Assembly: GCA_910591455.2 (NCBI GenBank)
Contig: OU342807.1
Coordinates: forward strand, 20,390,986 to 20,454,985
Length of the DNA: 64,000 bases
Direction of reading: 5' to 3'
Source of the DNA: Pholis gunnellus
Taxonomy: Eukaryota; Chordata; Actinopteri; Perciformes; Pholidae
The translations under genes were made by a program, and so were the position numbers. The notes beneath the pieces were generated by a model. That model was not told the origin of the DNA, ran no database searches, and saw only the letters and a list, made by a program, of their open reading frames with translations. This document shows, piece by piece, positions 10,871-22,739 of this stretch (its first letter is position 1; every line of letters begins with the position of its first letter).

Positions 10871-13680
10871 ATGGCTCCGGCGTTGGCTTTGCTGATCCTT
10901 TGCCAAGTGGCTTTATACACAACTGTAACATCCAAGAACGGTAAAATAGAGCAGGGTGATCGCTTTATTTGTCTTTGAGCATGAATCAACTCTTTTCTGC
11001 TTTTCGTCATGTGCTGCAAATATTTCTGTTTGACTTTTAATCACTGTCTTTTATCTGTTTGCATTTTCTTTGTCTAATGTATCTTTTGTACAAGGTTGCA
11101 TCAAAAGCATCAAACGTGTGCGCAACCTTTACAGCAATCCCTGACATTCTAATCTACACTGCGTACTGTTGTTGAACATTACTCCTGTGAATCCTTGTGT
11201 ATTTGTTAAATTATATTTCCGGTCCAGTATGTGGCCGTCCTCTCGTCACCGACGGGATTGAGGAGTTGACCCTAAAACATCTGTATGAGTTGGGAGAGGA
11301 GGTGACCCCCACATGTGAAAGGGGGTACTTGCCGTCGACAGCGACCCCTCGAAGGATGACCTGCACCAGCACAGGAGAATGGACACGGTCAGACCTGGCA
11401 TGCTCCCGTGAGTTTACTGGGGTGTTGGACTCTCACTCTACTACATTGTAACAATGCAGTGTTTCTCCTCTTTCGCAAAGCAATGCAGCAGTGCAATACT
11501 AGAACAGCTGTAATTCTTAAATTGTTACAACCATCTAAAAGTAGAAGGTGTGAGCAAGGCGGGAGAAAAAGTTGGCTTGTGTATTAGGCTCCTGCTAATC
11601 TGAAACAAAAAAGAAAAGAAAAGTGAAGAAATCTTTTCCCAGTGTGTAGCAGGATTTATTTTACTCCATGATGTCCAGCTTTCTTCGGAATATATCGACC
11701 AGGAAACAGTAAATTTCAAAATATAAGTGCAAAATAAGGGTTTTCAGCAGTTTTATCAAAATACAGGGGTATCGGTATTATATAGTCTGATTTAGTCCAA
11801 TATAGTCTGACCGTAAAAATATTCCAGTGACTCACATGTTGGTGCTGCTACGATGTGCGTATATACAGTAGTATTGAACCATCTCTTCTGCAGCCAAGAT
11901 GTGCCCAATCCCTCGACCTCTGCAGCCATTAGCAATGGGGAGGACAGAAGCTCCATTCAAGAGTGTGCTTAACTACACATGTGATGACGGGTAAGATTGA
12001 TTGAGATAAAAAATGAAGTCAGTTTACAGTTCCAAACAGATCATCACAAGGTGTGTCAGTACTATATGTGAGAATGATGTGAACTTTGTCAGGTACGTCA
12101 TTCAAGGAGCCAATGAGAGCACGTGTTTACATGATGGTACCTGGAACAATCCACCGCCTCTCTGCAAAGGTACTGGAGGAAAATATATGCAGTGGAAATG
12201 CTAACAGACTTTGTGTCCAATAGAGAGCAAGTGAAACATCCAAAGTCTTTTTTTTTATCTGATAAGGAAGCTGGACTTCTATTTGTTTATTGACGCACTT
12301 GTTTATTATGTAAGAAAGATTATTATTTTCGTATATTGCACCTTAAAGGCTAACAACGAAGAAATGCAGCGGAGTTCTAGCCTGACCGTTTTTCTTCTTA
12401 CAGCCGTGAACTGTCAACTGCCCAAGTCACCAAGAGATGGAAGGATTGCCTTTGATAAACCAGTTACTGGAAGCACCACCATGTATGGGCAAGGCTGGAC
12501 ATACGAGTGTAACCAACGCATGGCACCAAGTTTTGAAAGGGGATCCTGCATGGCTGATGGAAGCGCAACTGAGCCACCGGTGTGCCGAGGTGCGCAGACC
12601 GTGACCGTGTTCTCCATGTTCTCCATGTTCTCCATGTTCTTTGACCATCCTTCTAATCACTAAATAACGCCTCCTCACCTTTGTGATCATCCCAGAGGTG
12701 AGCTGCACCATCCCGACAGGCATACCAAATGGCTTCATCACCTTCGCTGTGATTAGACAACATAGCTACAAGGAGAAGGTTAGGTATGCCTGCAATGATC
12801 ATCATATTCTGGATGGAGAGGCTGAGATAGCGTGCCAAAACTCAGGAAACTGGTCTTCCAAGCCAGTTTGCAGAGGTGAGAAAATCCGTTCTTGAAAACT
12901 AATCTCAGGTTAAATTCATGTATTCATGATTCTACATCAGCAGTCCATTAGTAAACCACAAGTATCCATACACAAGGAGAGAGTCTCCAGCCCCGCGGTT
13001 ACTTAAAATGAGCTTTTCCCATCCAGCTCCCTGCACAGTTGGCATCAAAAGAGGCCGTATCTTCTACAATGCCAAGAAGCTCTGGATCGCAGACCTGAAA
13101 CCCAACAGAGTCCTCCATGGAGAACATGTTGTCTTCTACTGTCTGAACAGAGCGGAGAGGTGTGGCTACCCTGTGGTCAGCACCTGTAACGATGGGACCC
13201 TCCCCATCCCAGAGTGCTTTGTGGGTGAGTTCTTGACAGCTAAATCTAACTCAAAACTCTTTTAGATTTTAAATTTAGGCACCATGAACACATGTACAGA
13301 TACAAAACCTTTAACCCAGCTTGTTTTTAATGCTAGATGAAACTTGAACTGTGGTGTTCAATAAGCAGGGGTCAGCATTGTGTAATGTAATGAGTACACT
13401 ATTCAACAGCAAGGATAACAGTAAACATTAGACAAGGACAGGTTCTTGATATTCGACTCAAAGCTGAGTTTGGGCACAATAAATCAGATCACTCATTACA
13501 TGACTTTGGAGAAGCCCATGATGTTTCCATGCAGCTATGCATTTGATGATTGCTGTAATACATCTGCCTTTGTTTTTCTTGCTTTTAGAACCAGGCAAGG
13601 TGGAGTACACCGTAAGGGCCAAAACCCTTCCATCAGAAATCGCAATGTGTGCTGCTTCACCCCCTGCAAGACCTGCATAA
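10871..13680 (+). CDS. apoh: Apolipoprotein H / beta-2-glycoprotein I, copy 1
   Basis: Secreted plasma glycoprotein with complement-control (sushi) modules that binds anionic phospholipid. Coding exons: 10871-10940, 11228-11407, 11894-11990, 12093-12169, 12404-12589, 12696-12875, 13027-13224, 13589-13680, totalling 359 aa (human 345). Residues 1 to about 22 form a signal peptide (MAPALALLILCQ). Sushi 1 is residues 24-83, sushi 2 is split over exons 3-4 (84-141), sushi 3 is 142-203, sushi 4 is 204-263, and the aberrant domain V is 264-359 (APCTVGIKRGRIFY, then KLWIADLKPNRVLHGE). N-glycosylation sequons include NYT and NES in sushi 2. The typical domain V C-terminal Cys is present but followed by nine extra residues, AASPPARPA. 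The lipid-insertion loop carries GKVEYTV instead of the mammalian LAFW-type segment. A second paralogue follows 1.3 kb downstream in the same orientation. Confidence 0.95.
12607..12641. repeat. 9-bp minisatellite in apoh copy 1 intron 5
   Basis: The unit TTCTCCATG occurs in tandem almost four times inside an intron only 106 nt long (12590-12695). Confidence 0.9.
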
Positions 13681-13802
13681 CTTTGAACAGGATGACCGGA
13701 AACCCATCTACACTGACAGAACACTTGCATAACACCAATAATTGGACCATACTACAGAGACAGGAGCCACTTATATTCTTGTGACTGTCATTATCAGCTA
13801 AT

Positions 13803-13808
13803 AATAAA
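13803..13808 (+). promoter_or_regulatory. apoh: Poly(A) signal of apoh copy 1
   Basis: Canonical AATAAA 123 bp after the stop codon. No competing canonical signal is seen before it. Confidence 0.75.
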
Positions 13809-13829
13809 AGTTTGGGGCCTGAAAGAGTC

Positions 13830-15004
13830 TGAGTAAACCTGTGTAGTTTTCAACCCGCTGATGCATACCAGTATACATACTAAACATACATACCCAGTAC
13901 TGCAGTTACAATGAAAACTGAAGATATGAACTATGTGTCTCCACAATCCTACATAATTTCCTCGGAGGTTTGATACCAATTCACGCCTTATGTGTGAATC
14001 TCATGTGAATCTGATCTCCCTGGTAACTTCTATGTGACCGTAACCACTCTTAGGGGATATCACGGTGTGAGCAACCCACAGAGGTACTTAGTATAACTGA
14101 TGAAGTGATGAGTGGTGAAATACCTTCAAGACAGTGACACGAAATTACCCAAAGGCTGAGCCCATAAAAAGATCAAACTTATGTATCATTTTAACTTCCC
14201 ACCTTTAGCTAATAAAGTTTGTGTGCATGCGTGTTCATAGCTTCTGGCTTTGTAGATCTCAGCTCAGTTAAAGTGCAAAGTAACAACATGCTGTTTAGCT
14301 TTGGTAATGCAAACTTGTAAAAAGGTAGAGATACGTGTTCATCACTTTACTTCAACCTGTTTCAATTTGGACATTGATATCAAACATGTCGCTGATCACC
14401 GAGAGAGACCTTGTAGATCTCACTTCTTTCTAAGGATCGCACTCCAAGATTGAACGCAATAACTCTTTGTTATCTCTATATTTGTGCTGAGATTGCAGTG
14501 CCAATTGCCCTCGCTACACATCTACTCTGTAAGAAGCGTTTTTCTTATTCTTTCATGTGTTGCAAAGTGCACCAAGCACGTCACAGACGTTAATGGTGGG
14601 GTGTGAAAGGGACATTTCTGGGAATAAACAGTCTTACACCTCATAACCGAAATTAGATTGTTATGTTTTGATGCATGTCTGCTCTTTAATAGGATTCGAG
14701 CAACAGCTAAATGGGGCCAAATAGAGTTTCATAATATTCCAGCAACAAGGGAAAGTCCCCTGCTGGAGCTTCTCACTTCCAGTAAAATGTCACGAGGATT
14801 ACGATCTGTTATTGCAAAACTCAAAAAAAAAGAAAGAAGCAGAGGACAAAACAAGAATCACCAGTGAGCAGTTACTTCATGCTGCTCTTATCTGTTTACT
14901 TTTAGAGGAACACAAACAGCAGTGAAAGAGGGGACAGAGATTCAGTGTTTTGAAGCAGAGACCACAGGAAAGAACAGAGGAGCGTCTGTACATTTCTACA
15001 AAGG
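13830..15004. other. Spacer between the two apoh paralogues
   Basis: About 1.2 kb with no coding potential recognised. It must contain the promoter and 5' leader of copy 2. A forkhead-type TGTTTAC core sits at 14893-14899, about 110 bp before the copy 2 ATG. Confidence 0.6.
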
Positions 15005-18000
15005 ATGGAACGCATGCTGGCTTTGATTCTGCTGTGTCCATTTGTATATTTTACCACCGCTACATCCGAACAAGACAATGGTATTTGCTTTCTTACTTTC
15101 TTAAACTTTACATGGCTCGAACTGCATGCATTCACAGTCATTACTTTGCTGTTTTCATGGCGTTAGCGTGAGGTCATGTTACAAGAAACAGATTCTAAAG
15201 GCATTTGCTTAAGTAGTAATGACCATGTTTAGTTTTGGAGGCCTACAAGGCAATTATGTCACTTCATGTGTCGTTTGAGATGGTTTGTTTCAATATGTTG
15301 TGAAGCTGACCGGGAAAAAAAAGGTTTTCTGTCTTTATGAAATACGCTGTAATCTTCGCTATAGAATTAGATTTCGATTTTTTTGTTAAGTTTCTGCTAC
15401 TCGCTCCCTGTCAAATGATGCCAGCGTTGCCAGTCATACTGTTTGAATAGTCAACATCAACGTGTAATAGAGTTAACCCTGAGTTAAGTTAACCCTGTTT
15501 TAATAGAGTTAACCCTGTTTCAGAAAAGTGGACCAAGTATAGCCCCAGTTAGACACTCCTTCAGAATAATCAACTTCCAGTAGACGTAGCTCCTGCTGCA
15601 TTGAACGCATTTTTGTCGTGAACAAAAAACAGTATTATAATTATATGATAACTAAACTACAAATACAGTATATAACTACACATACACACACATTCCTTCT
15701 GGCTCAGCACACGTGGCTTTCAAGATCAGACTGAATGCGTAACTCCTGAGGTGCTAATGTTCATTAGCTTGTCATGCTTTGAGGCTGGATCATTTCTATT
15801 AATCTAATCTATTGGAATATTCATTTCCAAAGTAATTAACGGGGTCTATACATAATCATCATTAAAGCCATTTGTCCTTGCAGTGTGTTTCAGGCCTAAG
15901 CTGGCTGCCACCATTGAGACGGATGGGCTCCAGAGGTACTTTAGCCCCGGTGTGGAGTTAACGCTGTCCTGTAAACGGGGATATACCCCCGTGTCGGGCC
16001 CTCGGAAGATTGTTTGCGGTGACAGTGGAGAATGGACGAAAACCAGATTAATGTGCATACGTGGGTCTCCATTACTCTGAGAACTTGGGGTCAAATTTAT
16101 ACACTTCAATTCAATTTTACCATGATTATTTCTGATGTGGCATTGAAAAATGCAATGCTTTAATATATTGCGGCGAGAATTTTATCAAGTATGTGAACAA
16201 TTGTGATTATGGTACCCTCATCTATAATATTATTGGTATTTGTGTTTTCATTATTCATAACAGAATAACTGAATAGCAAAACCCTCAATTCACACATGTT
16301 CTCTGTACTGTTTTCTCTCCTGCAGCAAAACGGTGTCCCAATCCTGATCCATTGTCTAATGGAGAATTGTACTATGAGGATACCGTGTTCCAGAGTACGA
16401 TTAACTATACGTGTGATGAAGGGTAAAGCAACAACATCCTGTTGAATTTCATCGTGTCATTCGCTCTCTCGGCCACCTTGCTGTCCCTAATACACTGGTG
16501 GCCTTTTTGGAAATGCAAATGGAAGGCCTTTAATCAAGCAAACAGGTCTATTGAGCAGAGTAAAGTGTAGGCAACCAACGTCATCCTGTGAGTGAAGTGT
16601 GAAGATAAACCAAAGATAAATCAAACTCTGTAATTAAATTATGGATTTGAAAGTTCTGAAAACAAAATGATTACCTCAAATCTAACTTTGGCGGAGACCA
16701 CGTGCCAAGTAGAGATTTCCTGGCATTGAAAGTGCAAGCTTTTTATTGAATAAATTCAAATATTTCATCTCTATGTGATCTGTTTTACCAACATTGGCAA
16801 GTTACGAGTAAGAGGGAGCAAGTGTGTGCATATACACACACAAAATACTTAACAGGCTGCACACTGTCAGGCAACATTTTGATCTACTTGAAAGGGAATA
16901 AGAGGAACAACAAACAGCTACATACGGAGCAGGTACTTTTCAGCAGCCCAGAACCAAACCCTGGCTCCAAATAGGGCCATCCCTGTTTTTCTGTTTTTCT
17001 GTCAAGTAGCTTATAGTTCTCCTACTCGCTTGGTACACGGTAGAAGTTTCAGTTGGTTGCAATCTGCAACCTTACCGCTAGATGGCACTAAATCCTACAC
17101 ACTGTTCCTTTAAGACAACCATCATGTGTTTTGTGTATTTATTTGCAATCTAAGCATGAACTGAAATGATCTGACTGCTCTGCACAGGTACACCTTGACT
17201 GGAGACCGTGCTGCTGTGTGTCTTGCTAATGGAACATGGAGCACAACAGTACCAGAGTGCAACCGTATGTAAACCATTGCATCCTTCTGCAAGGCCAGAA
17301 AATAAATAACAAAGCATAAAACTGGATTTTCTGTGGCCTTAGAACACAGGCACACAATTGAATGATTCTGACCCTATGTGAAAACACGTTTTACTTGGTA
17401 TCAAGAAATGTACCGCAACTAAGCTATTAGTCAATTTGCCCTGCTGTAAATGCAAACTGATATAAGAAATATACACATATTTATACACAACAGAAAAATT
17501 ACACAGTGCAAGCATGCATTACATATATAAATTGGGCATATTCTGTCTCTTCTCTTGTAGCTGTGACCTGTGGTCTTGCACCGATCCCACAGTTTGGGAT
17601 GATAATTTATGACAAGATGATCAGAGGGAACACCACTGATTACAGCGTTGGAGGGATATACAAGTGTCTGCCTCCGTACGTACTTTTTGGCAACGCAAGA
17701 GCAGAGTGCTCTGTCAGCGGCCACTGGACCAAGACGCCTGAATGTCGAGGTATGAAGGTTTAAAAGCAGGCGCTGCTGCGATAATACCAAGAAGAGTTAA
17801 TGTGGCATTGCAAGAAGTATTTACTGAGCACAACCGTTGCTTTAAAGTTTCACTGAAAACGTGTTTTATACCATTGTGACACTTCAACAAGCCTGATGAT
17901 GCGAACAAAAGTTATAATAATAAGACAAATACAATATGAGATTTGGTGAATATTTCAATAATGGGCTATTAGGCACGATGTGAAATCTCTTTCATGGAAA

Positions 18001-21000
18001 AAAGAAAAACTACAAAACAGTTTTGGAGGATATGGGGGATTTTCTCACTCCACTGTTGGGAGTACAGCTGGAAGGCAATAACTATATAACAGCAGGTGCT
18101 GAAAAGACACACTAATAACAAATTAGATGCAATAACACCACTCTCTGGTTTTCATTATCTCTAGGGGACATTTCCCAATACACTCTAACTGGAATGATTA
18201 GCAGACACCTGGTATAAATATGAAAACATTTAGTGGCCGACTATATGATGTATAGCCACATTTTCCTTAGTAGAGTCTCTCTAATGAATGGAATAAATTA
18301 CTCCTGTTACAGTGGTGACCTGCCCTGCACCGGGGAACATTGACAAAGGCTACATGTCAAGCACCGACCCAAGAGACTACGACTACATGGAAACGATCAA
18401 ATATGGCTGCAATGGGGACTATGTGCTCGAAGGAAACCTCCAGATTATTTGTCAGCAAGATGGGAATTGGTCTAAAAAGCCATCCTGCAAAGGTACACTG
18501 TAACAAATGTCCCCGTTAAATTACAGTAAAGAGCTGGCAGCTACAGGCTCCAGCTTCTAACTGTAATTCTACAGCATACCTACTGTAATGTGCAACAACG
18601 GTTTCATACTGTAAAAAGTATGACAGTACAGTGCTGTATAGAAAATGCATGAACAGTTCATTACCGTAGAATGTATTTACAGTATGACACTGCTAGAAGC
18701 TCATGATTTAAAATGTTACATTTCAAAATAAAACCCCTTAAAATTGCGAGCATAGAAACGACTCAAACAAGAGATGGCCTTACATTAAAAAGCTTTTATT
18801 AAAGCCAATGCAGTGTCAAACACATTCAATAACTGACAATTTTACAGTGATCACATTTTTGCAAAATACAAATATTAAAAGCACCATATAAAATTGTATT
18901 CATTAAAGTAAATTAGAACAAAAAACATTGTCAGTAATTACGTTATTGTACAATACAATCAGACCAGAACACTGCATCATGTTAAACAGATTCTCAACAA
19001 TCTATATACAACTCTTATAGTTTACTAAATGTACCCCGCCTTCAGTATCACTTTTTTATTTAGTTATGGTCATTAGTGTAATAGAAAGCAAGTTAAAGAA
19101 CAAATCTGGAACTGCACGTTTGAGACAACTCGATAGAACTGAACAGAACGCAATTTTGAAACTTGTTACTTTAAAAGGAAAAAGGAACACCAGCAGTGTG
19201 GGCTATCTCTCCTTCCTCCTATGTGGAGATGTGCTGTGGACTACATAAAGCCACACTCAAAGTCCAGGAGGTTTTTTATGAGGGTGGCCACATGGGGATT
19301 GACAGCTCCTGCCTTCTTCTGGACCAGCTTCCCTTTCTTTCTGGACACCACCTTCCCCTGGTTGGCCTTTGTCCCCCTTTCCAGGTTGAGACCAATGAAG
19401 CGCCTAAATAACAGAGAAAGCATATACATATTAGGTGTGGTATGTAAAGAGTATTCACACTTAATACTGAACCCCATTGGAATAAACAAATACAAATTAC
19501 AAGTATTCTGACATCTGTGTCTACTAACAATGAGAGAATAATCTTATTTTCATCTAACATATGTGTGAATATGTCATATAAGTAAAAAATGTGAACATAC
19601 AAGGTCTGATTTTTGTTCTACACATTCTCACATCAAGGCTACAAGCTCAATCATGTTGCAACATATTAACCTTCAGAAAAATATCCAAACAATATTTAAG
19701 ACTGCAGAAGATTTACCTTTGAACAAACTCCAGTGTCCTTGCAGCTTCCTCTTGGTATTGCAAGTTGAACACATCGTAGCTGGAGAAAACCGCAGCAGCA
19801 ACGTGATGAAGCTTGGCTGGATGCCTTCACAGACGACGTGGCTTCAATGCTTAACATCCAGCGTCACCAGCAACTAATGCAGACAACAATTATAGTTAAT
19901 GTTCTGAAACCATATCAAATATATATATATTAACTCAGCTTGTTGATTCAATTGCTGAGAAATTCAATCAGGTATCTATGAAAATGAAATAACTCTCGCT
20001 GGTAACGCGGTACAACAAAAAAATAACGATATGTTGTCAATCAAGAGCAGGGGTGCCCAATACGTCGATCGCGGAGGCAGTGCCGGTAGATCGCATGCCA
20101 TTCTTTTCTAACACACGGGTCACCACGTATGCACAGTGAACCGCGTGAGCTACTGCAGCAGTCGCTCTACTGCAAGCACCGCTCGTTAGCATGCAGTTAA
20201 CAAATCACGTTATCGGCAAAAAATCAGTACAATACAATGTAGATTCAACACAAAATGACTGAACACGGTCATGCTAACTTTGATAACATTTCAATTACCT
20301 TGTTCAGTGAGCCACAGGGGCAGGATGGACGGTGTCCGCTGCGTGTTTGTAGGCGAGCTGAAGCAGCAGGTGGTGCTCGGTCTGCTTCGGTGCTTCGGTC
20401 AGAGTCCGTTGAAAATCGTCTTCTCAAATTCCCTCTTATTATTATTCTTCCATCCTGAATAAAATCACCGGTCTATGATATCTAAAGCTTTATGTTCATT
20501 TTCTTTAGGTTGACTATGTGCTAACTAAGCAGTAGATACTTGATGCCATGTGCTGTTGAAGAGTAAGGGGCGGGCTTAGTCAACTGAAAAAGGAAAAAAT
20601 ACTGTAGTATACTGCAAGATTGGACAGTAGCTGCTGTTATTTTTTTTTTTCTTCCAAGGCCTCAACTTTTGCTGGATTTAACTGTATTCAACTGTATTTA
20701 CGAAGAACAGTACCTTGCTGTTGAGAATTTCTTGTATTTTTACAGCAATTTGTTACATTGTAGGGCTGCAACCAATATTACCGTTATTTTACATTACAAA
20801 TGATGGTGATAGCCGCATTTCTTGGGTGATCTTGATAGGTGAAGGACCTGAGATGTCACAGTTCAGCTTCACACCCTCCTCACTCTACCTGTCAGTCACT
20901 CCCTCAGCCTAATTCCCTTCACCTGCCGCTGATCAGTAATCAAGCACTTCCCCCTCATCAGCACAACTCTTTTCACCTGTTCACTCACCTGCTGCTGATC

Positions 21001-22691
21001 ATTAATTAAGCCACTATTTAGACTCCTGCCTCCCAGGCACACACTGCCAGATTGTTCTTCGGTTTTTCCATGCCAGACTCTCCAGCACTTTTTCCCGGAC
21101 TGATCTCCTGTTGCCGACCCTGCCTGTCCCTGTTCTGCCCGCCTTGCCTGACTCCCGGTAAACCCACCAGCCTTCTGATCCTGACACTGTCTTACTCTGC
21201 CTGCTGTGCCTTTAAGTTTGAAATAAAAAGTCAAACTTCTCTGGAATCTTGTGTGTTGCATTTGGGTCCATATACTACCGGTTACATGAGACATACTTGT
21301 AGCTGTTTAGTTCTAAAAAAAAGGGTGGCATATGATCATTTTCATTCAGTTTGGATTCATGCGTTCCTCTTTCCAAGTCAGTCTGGGACTTTTGGTGTTG
21401 ATAATTCCATCCCAGCCTTTTTCCATTTATTTTCCTTTCAACTTTACTTCAATCCCATGACTCATTTCTTGCCTGCGTTGACCATTACATCAGTGTATAT
21501 ACATTTGGAAATGCTTTTCACAATTGAAATGGTCATTTCAATGCCTCTGCATTTGACCTAAACTGTCAGTTGCCATCTAATATAAACTCCTCCTCCCTTT
21601 TATAGGAAGCTAACCATTCTCAATTTCCTGTGTAGGGACACATAAACAACACTTTCATGAAATATAATGTGTTTTGTTTCTTCTACTTGTCACATACAGC
21701 TCCTTGCAGTGTTGGCATACAGAAAGGAAGGATACTATACAAAGGACAAAAAATCTGGATCAAAGACCTAAGTCCTAACAGAGTCTTACACAAGGAGATT
21801 GTCTCAGTCTACTGCATGGACAAGGCCAGGAAATGTGGCTATGCAGTATCAACCCAATGCATCGATGGGAAACTCCAAATCCCTGAATGCTTTGAGCGTA
21901 AGAAATATTTCACAACATATCCCTCAATATCCAGAACACTATAGACTTTACTACTTTATTCAATTTCATTTAATTTTTTTAATTTTTGACATTTACTTTA
22001 CTATCACTTAACCTAAGACATCAGCAGTGCTGGCTTGCGTCTGCTGTTTTCATTAAAAAAAAGGTATTAACAGCTATTTTCTAACTAGATTTAAAGAAAC
22101 GGAGTTTTAAAAACTATCAACAACATAACAGACAAGTACACTTGAACTATCGGAACAGCTCTTGCAGTACATGATCCAAGTGTTTCATAACCAAGTGATT
22201 GTCCTCTGGGTTAAAAAGTAGAGTTTTTATTCCCTATTTATCCCAATTTAGATTTCCCCAAGTAATTGTTAATAACAATAAATTAGTTATTGCAATAACA
22301 AGTATTGTCATTATGTCATACATTTGAAAAAATGAAACGCCAGGGCATATTTACAGTCTCCTACAAGTTATCACCTGGCTTGGTCGTATCAATTGGCATA
22401 TCACTTGGAGCAGCTGTATATGTATATTCCCATCAGACCTGTTTCTGCTCAACCCTGCAGTGAACATCAAACCACAGCAGGACAAATGGATGCTTTTAGG
22501 GTCAATATTCTTTAGACATGATCACTAAATTATAAAAGAGAAACACTTTGATTATTAAGGATCTTTACCTTAATTATGGTGAGTGTATTCTGACCTGTTC
22601 TCTGTTTCTGTGTGTCTCTTTTCTAGAGCCCAGCGGTGTTGATTATACCATTTATTCAGGTTCACTTCCATCAGAAATCGAACAGTGCTGA
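15005..22691 (+). CDS. apoh: Apolipoprotein H-like, copy 2 (tandem paralogue)
   Basis: Second complete beta-2-glycoprotein I gene. Coding exons: 15005-15080, 15884-16060, 16326-16422, 17188-17264, 17561-17749, 18313-18492, 21700-21897, 22627-22691, totalling 352 aa. Residues 1-25 include a signal peptide (MERMLALILLCPFVYF). Sushi 1 is 26-84, sushi 2 is 85-142 (two exons), sushi 3 is 143-205, sushi 4 is 206-265 and domain V is 266-352, ending at the usual C-terminal Cys (SLPSEIEQC). Sequons NYT, NGT and NTT are visible. Exon phases are identical to copy 1, and exons 3, 4, 6 and 7 have identical lengths (97, 77, 180, 198 nt). In exon 7, 39 of 66 aligned residues are identical, so the duplication is old. 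The gene is longer than copy 1 mainly because of a transposon-filled intron 6. All splice sites are GT-AG and no disabling lesion is seen. Confidence 0.93.
17020..17115. repeat. Terminal fragment of a dispersed fish repeat
   Basis: The string CTAGATGGCACTAAATCC followed by TACACACTGTTCCTTTAAG matches, from memory, the end of a short interspersed repeat common in fish genomes. It lies in intron 3 of apoh copy 2. No partner end was identified with confidence. Confidence 0.45.
19241..19812 (-). pseudogene. Antisense two-exon host-gene fragment inside the insertion
   Basis: On the minus strand two segments join in frame across GT-AG sites. The first is about 19812-19717, encoding SSYDVFNLQYQEEAARTLEF and ending before GTAAATC. 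The second is 19403-19241, encoding RRFIGLNLERGTKANQGK, then KKGKLVQKKAGAVNPHVA, then TLIKNLLDFECGFM and a stop. The pattern resembles the C-terminal end of a multicopy fish family often annotated as SAM-domain-containing (SAMD3-like) proteins. Family naming is from memory. Upstream exons are absent, so it is probably a captured fragment rather than a functional gene. Confidence 0.6.
20048..20240. mobile_element. hAT element terminal fragment
   Basis: CAGGGGTGCCCAATACGTCG followed by ATCGCGG is a characteristic terminal motif of fish hAT (Charlie-like) elements. The opposite end is not visible, so the copy is truncated or fused with the surrounding insertion. Confidence 0.55.
20854..21286 (+). 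mobile_element. Solo LTR with 5-bp target-site duplication
   Basis: A 433-bp segment starts TGTCACAG and ends GGTTACA (TG...CA, with TGT/ACA ends). It is flanked on both sides by TGAGA, at 20849-20853 and 21287-21291. Inside are a TATA-like ACTATTTAGA near 21015 and an AATAAA at 21222-21227, the expected U3/R order for plus orientation. Internal retroelement coding sequence is absent, so it is a solo LTR left by recombination. A Ty3/gypsy-type origin is likely but unproven. It lies in sense orientation in intron 6 of apoh copy 2. Confidence 0.8.
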
Positions 22692-22720
22692 AAAAGCAGC
22701 AGATCCCTTCTCTGATTATT

Positions 22721-22726
22721 ATTAAA
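22721..22726 (+). promoter_or_regulatory. apoh: Probable poly(A) signal of apoh copy 2
   Basis: The variant ATTAAA lies 30 bp after the stop codon. No canonical AATAAA lies close by, so the 3' UTR is probably very short. Confidence 0.5.
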
Positions 22727-22739
22727 CTACTTCCATATC

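Larger units (their letters stand above)
18494..20769. mobile_element. DNA-transposon-like insertion filling apoh copy 2 intron 6
   Basis: The left end, TACACTGTAACAAAT, begins one base inside the intron. The right end, read inverted, is CTACAATGTAACAAATTGCT, so about 14 terminal bases are nearly complementary. Both ends are followed by many CTGTA/TACAG words, a pattern seen in non-autonomous fish hAT-like elements. No matching 8-bp target duplication could be found, so class and exact limits are uncertain. The interior contains the antisense gene fragment at 19241-19812 and a second hAT fragment near 20048. Confidence 0.5.

Noticed and set aside
10453..10944. 163-codon frame rich in Val-Cys and similar frames at 29.6 and 41.5 kb
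   Set aside because: These are translations of GT/CA microsatellites.
20896..21561. 132- and 169-codon frames around the solo LTR
   Set aside because: They lie within or run out of the non-coding LTR and resemble no retroelement protein.
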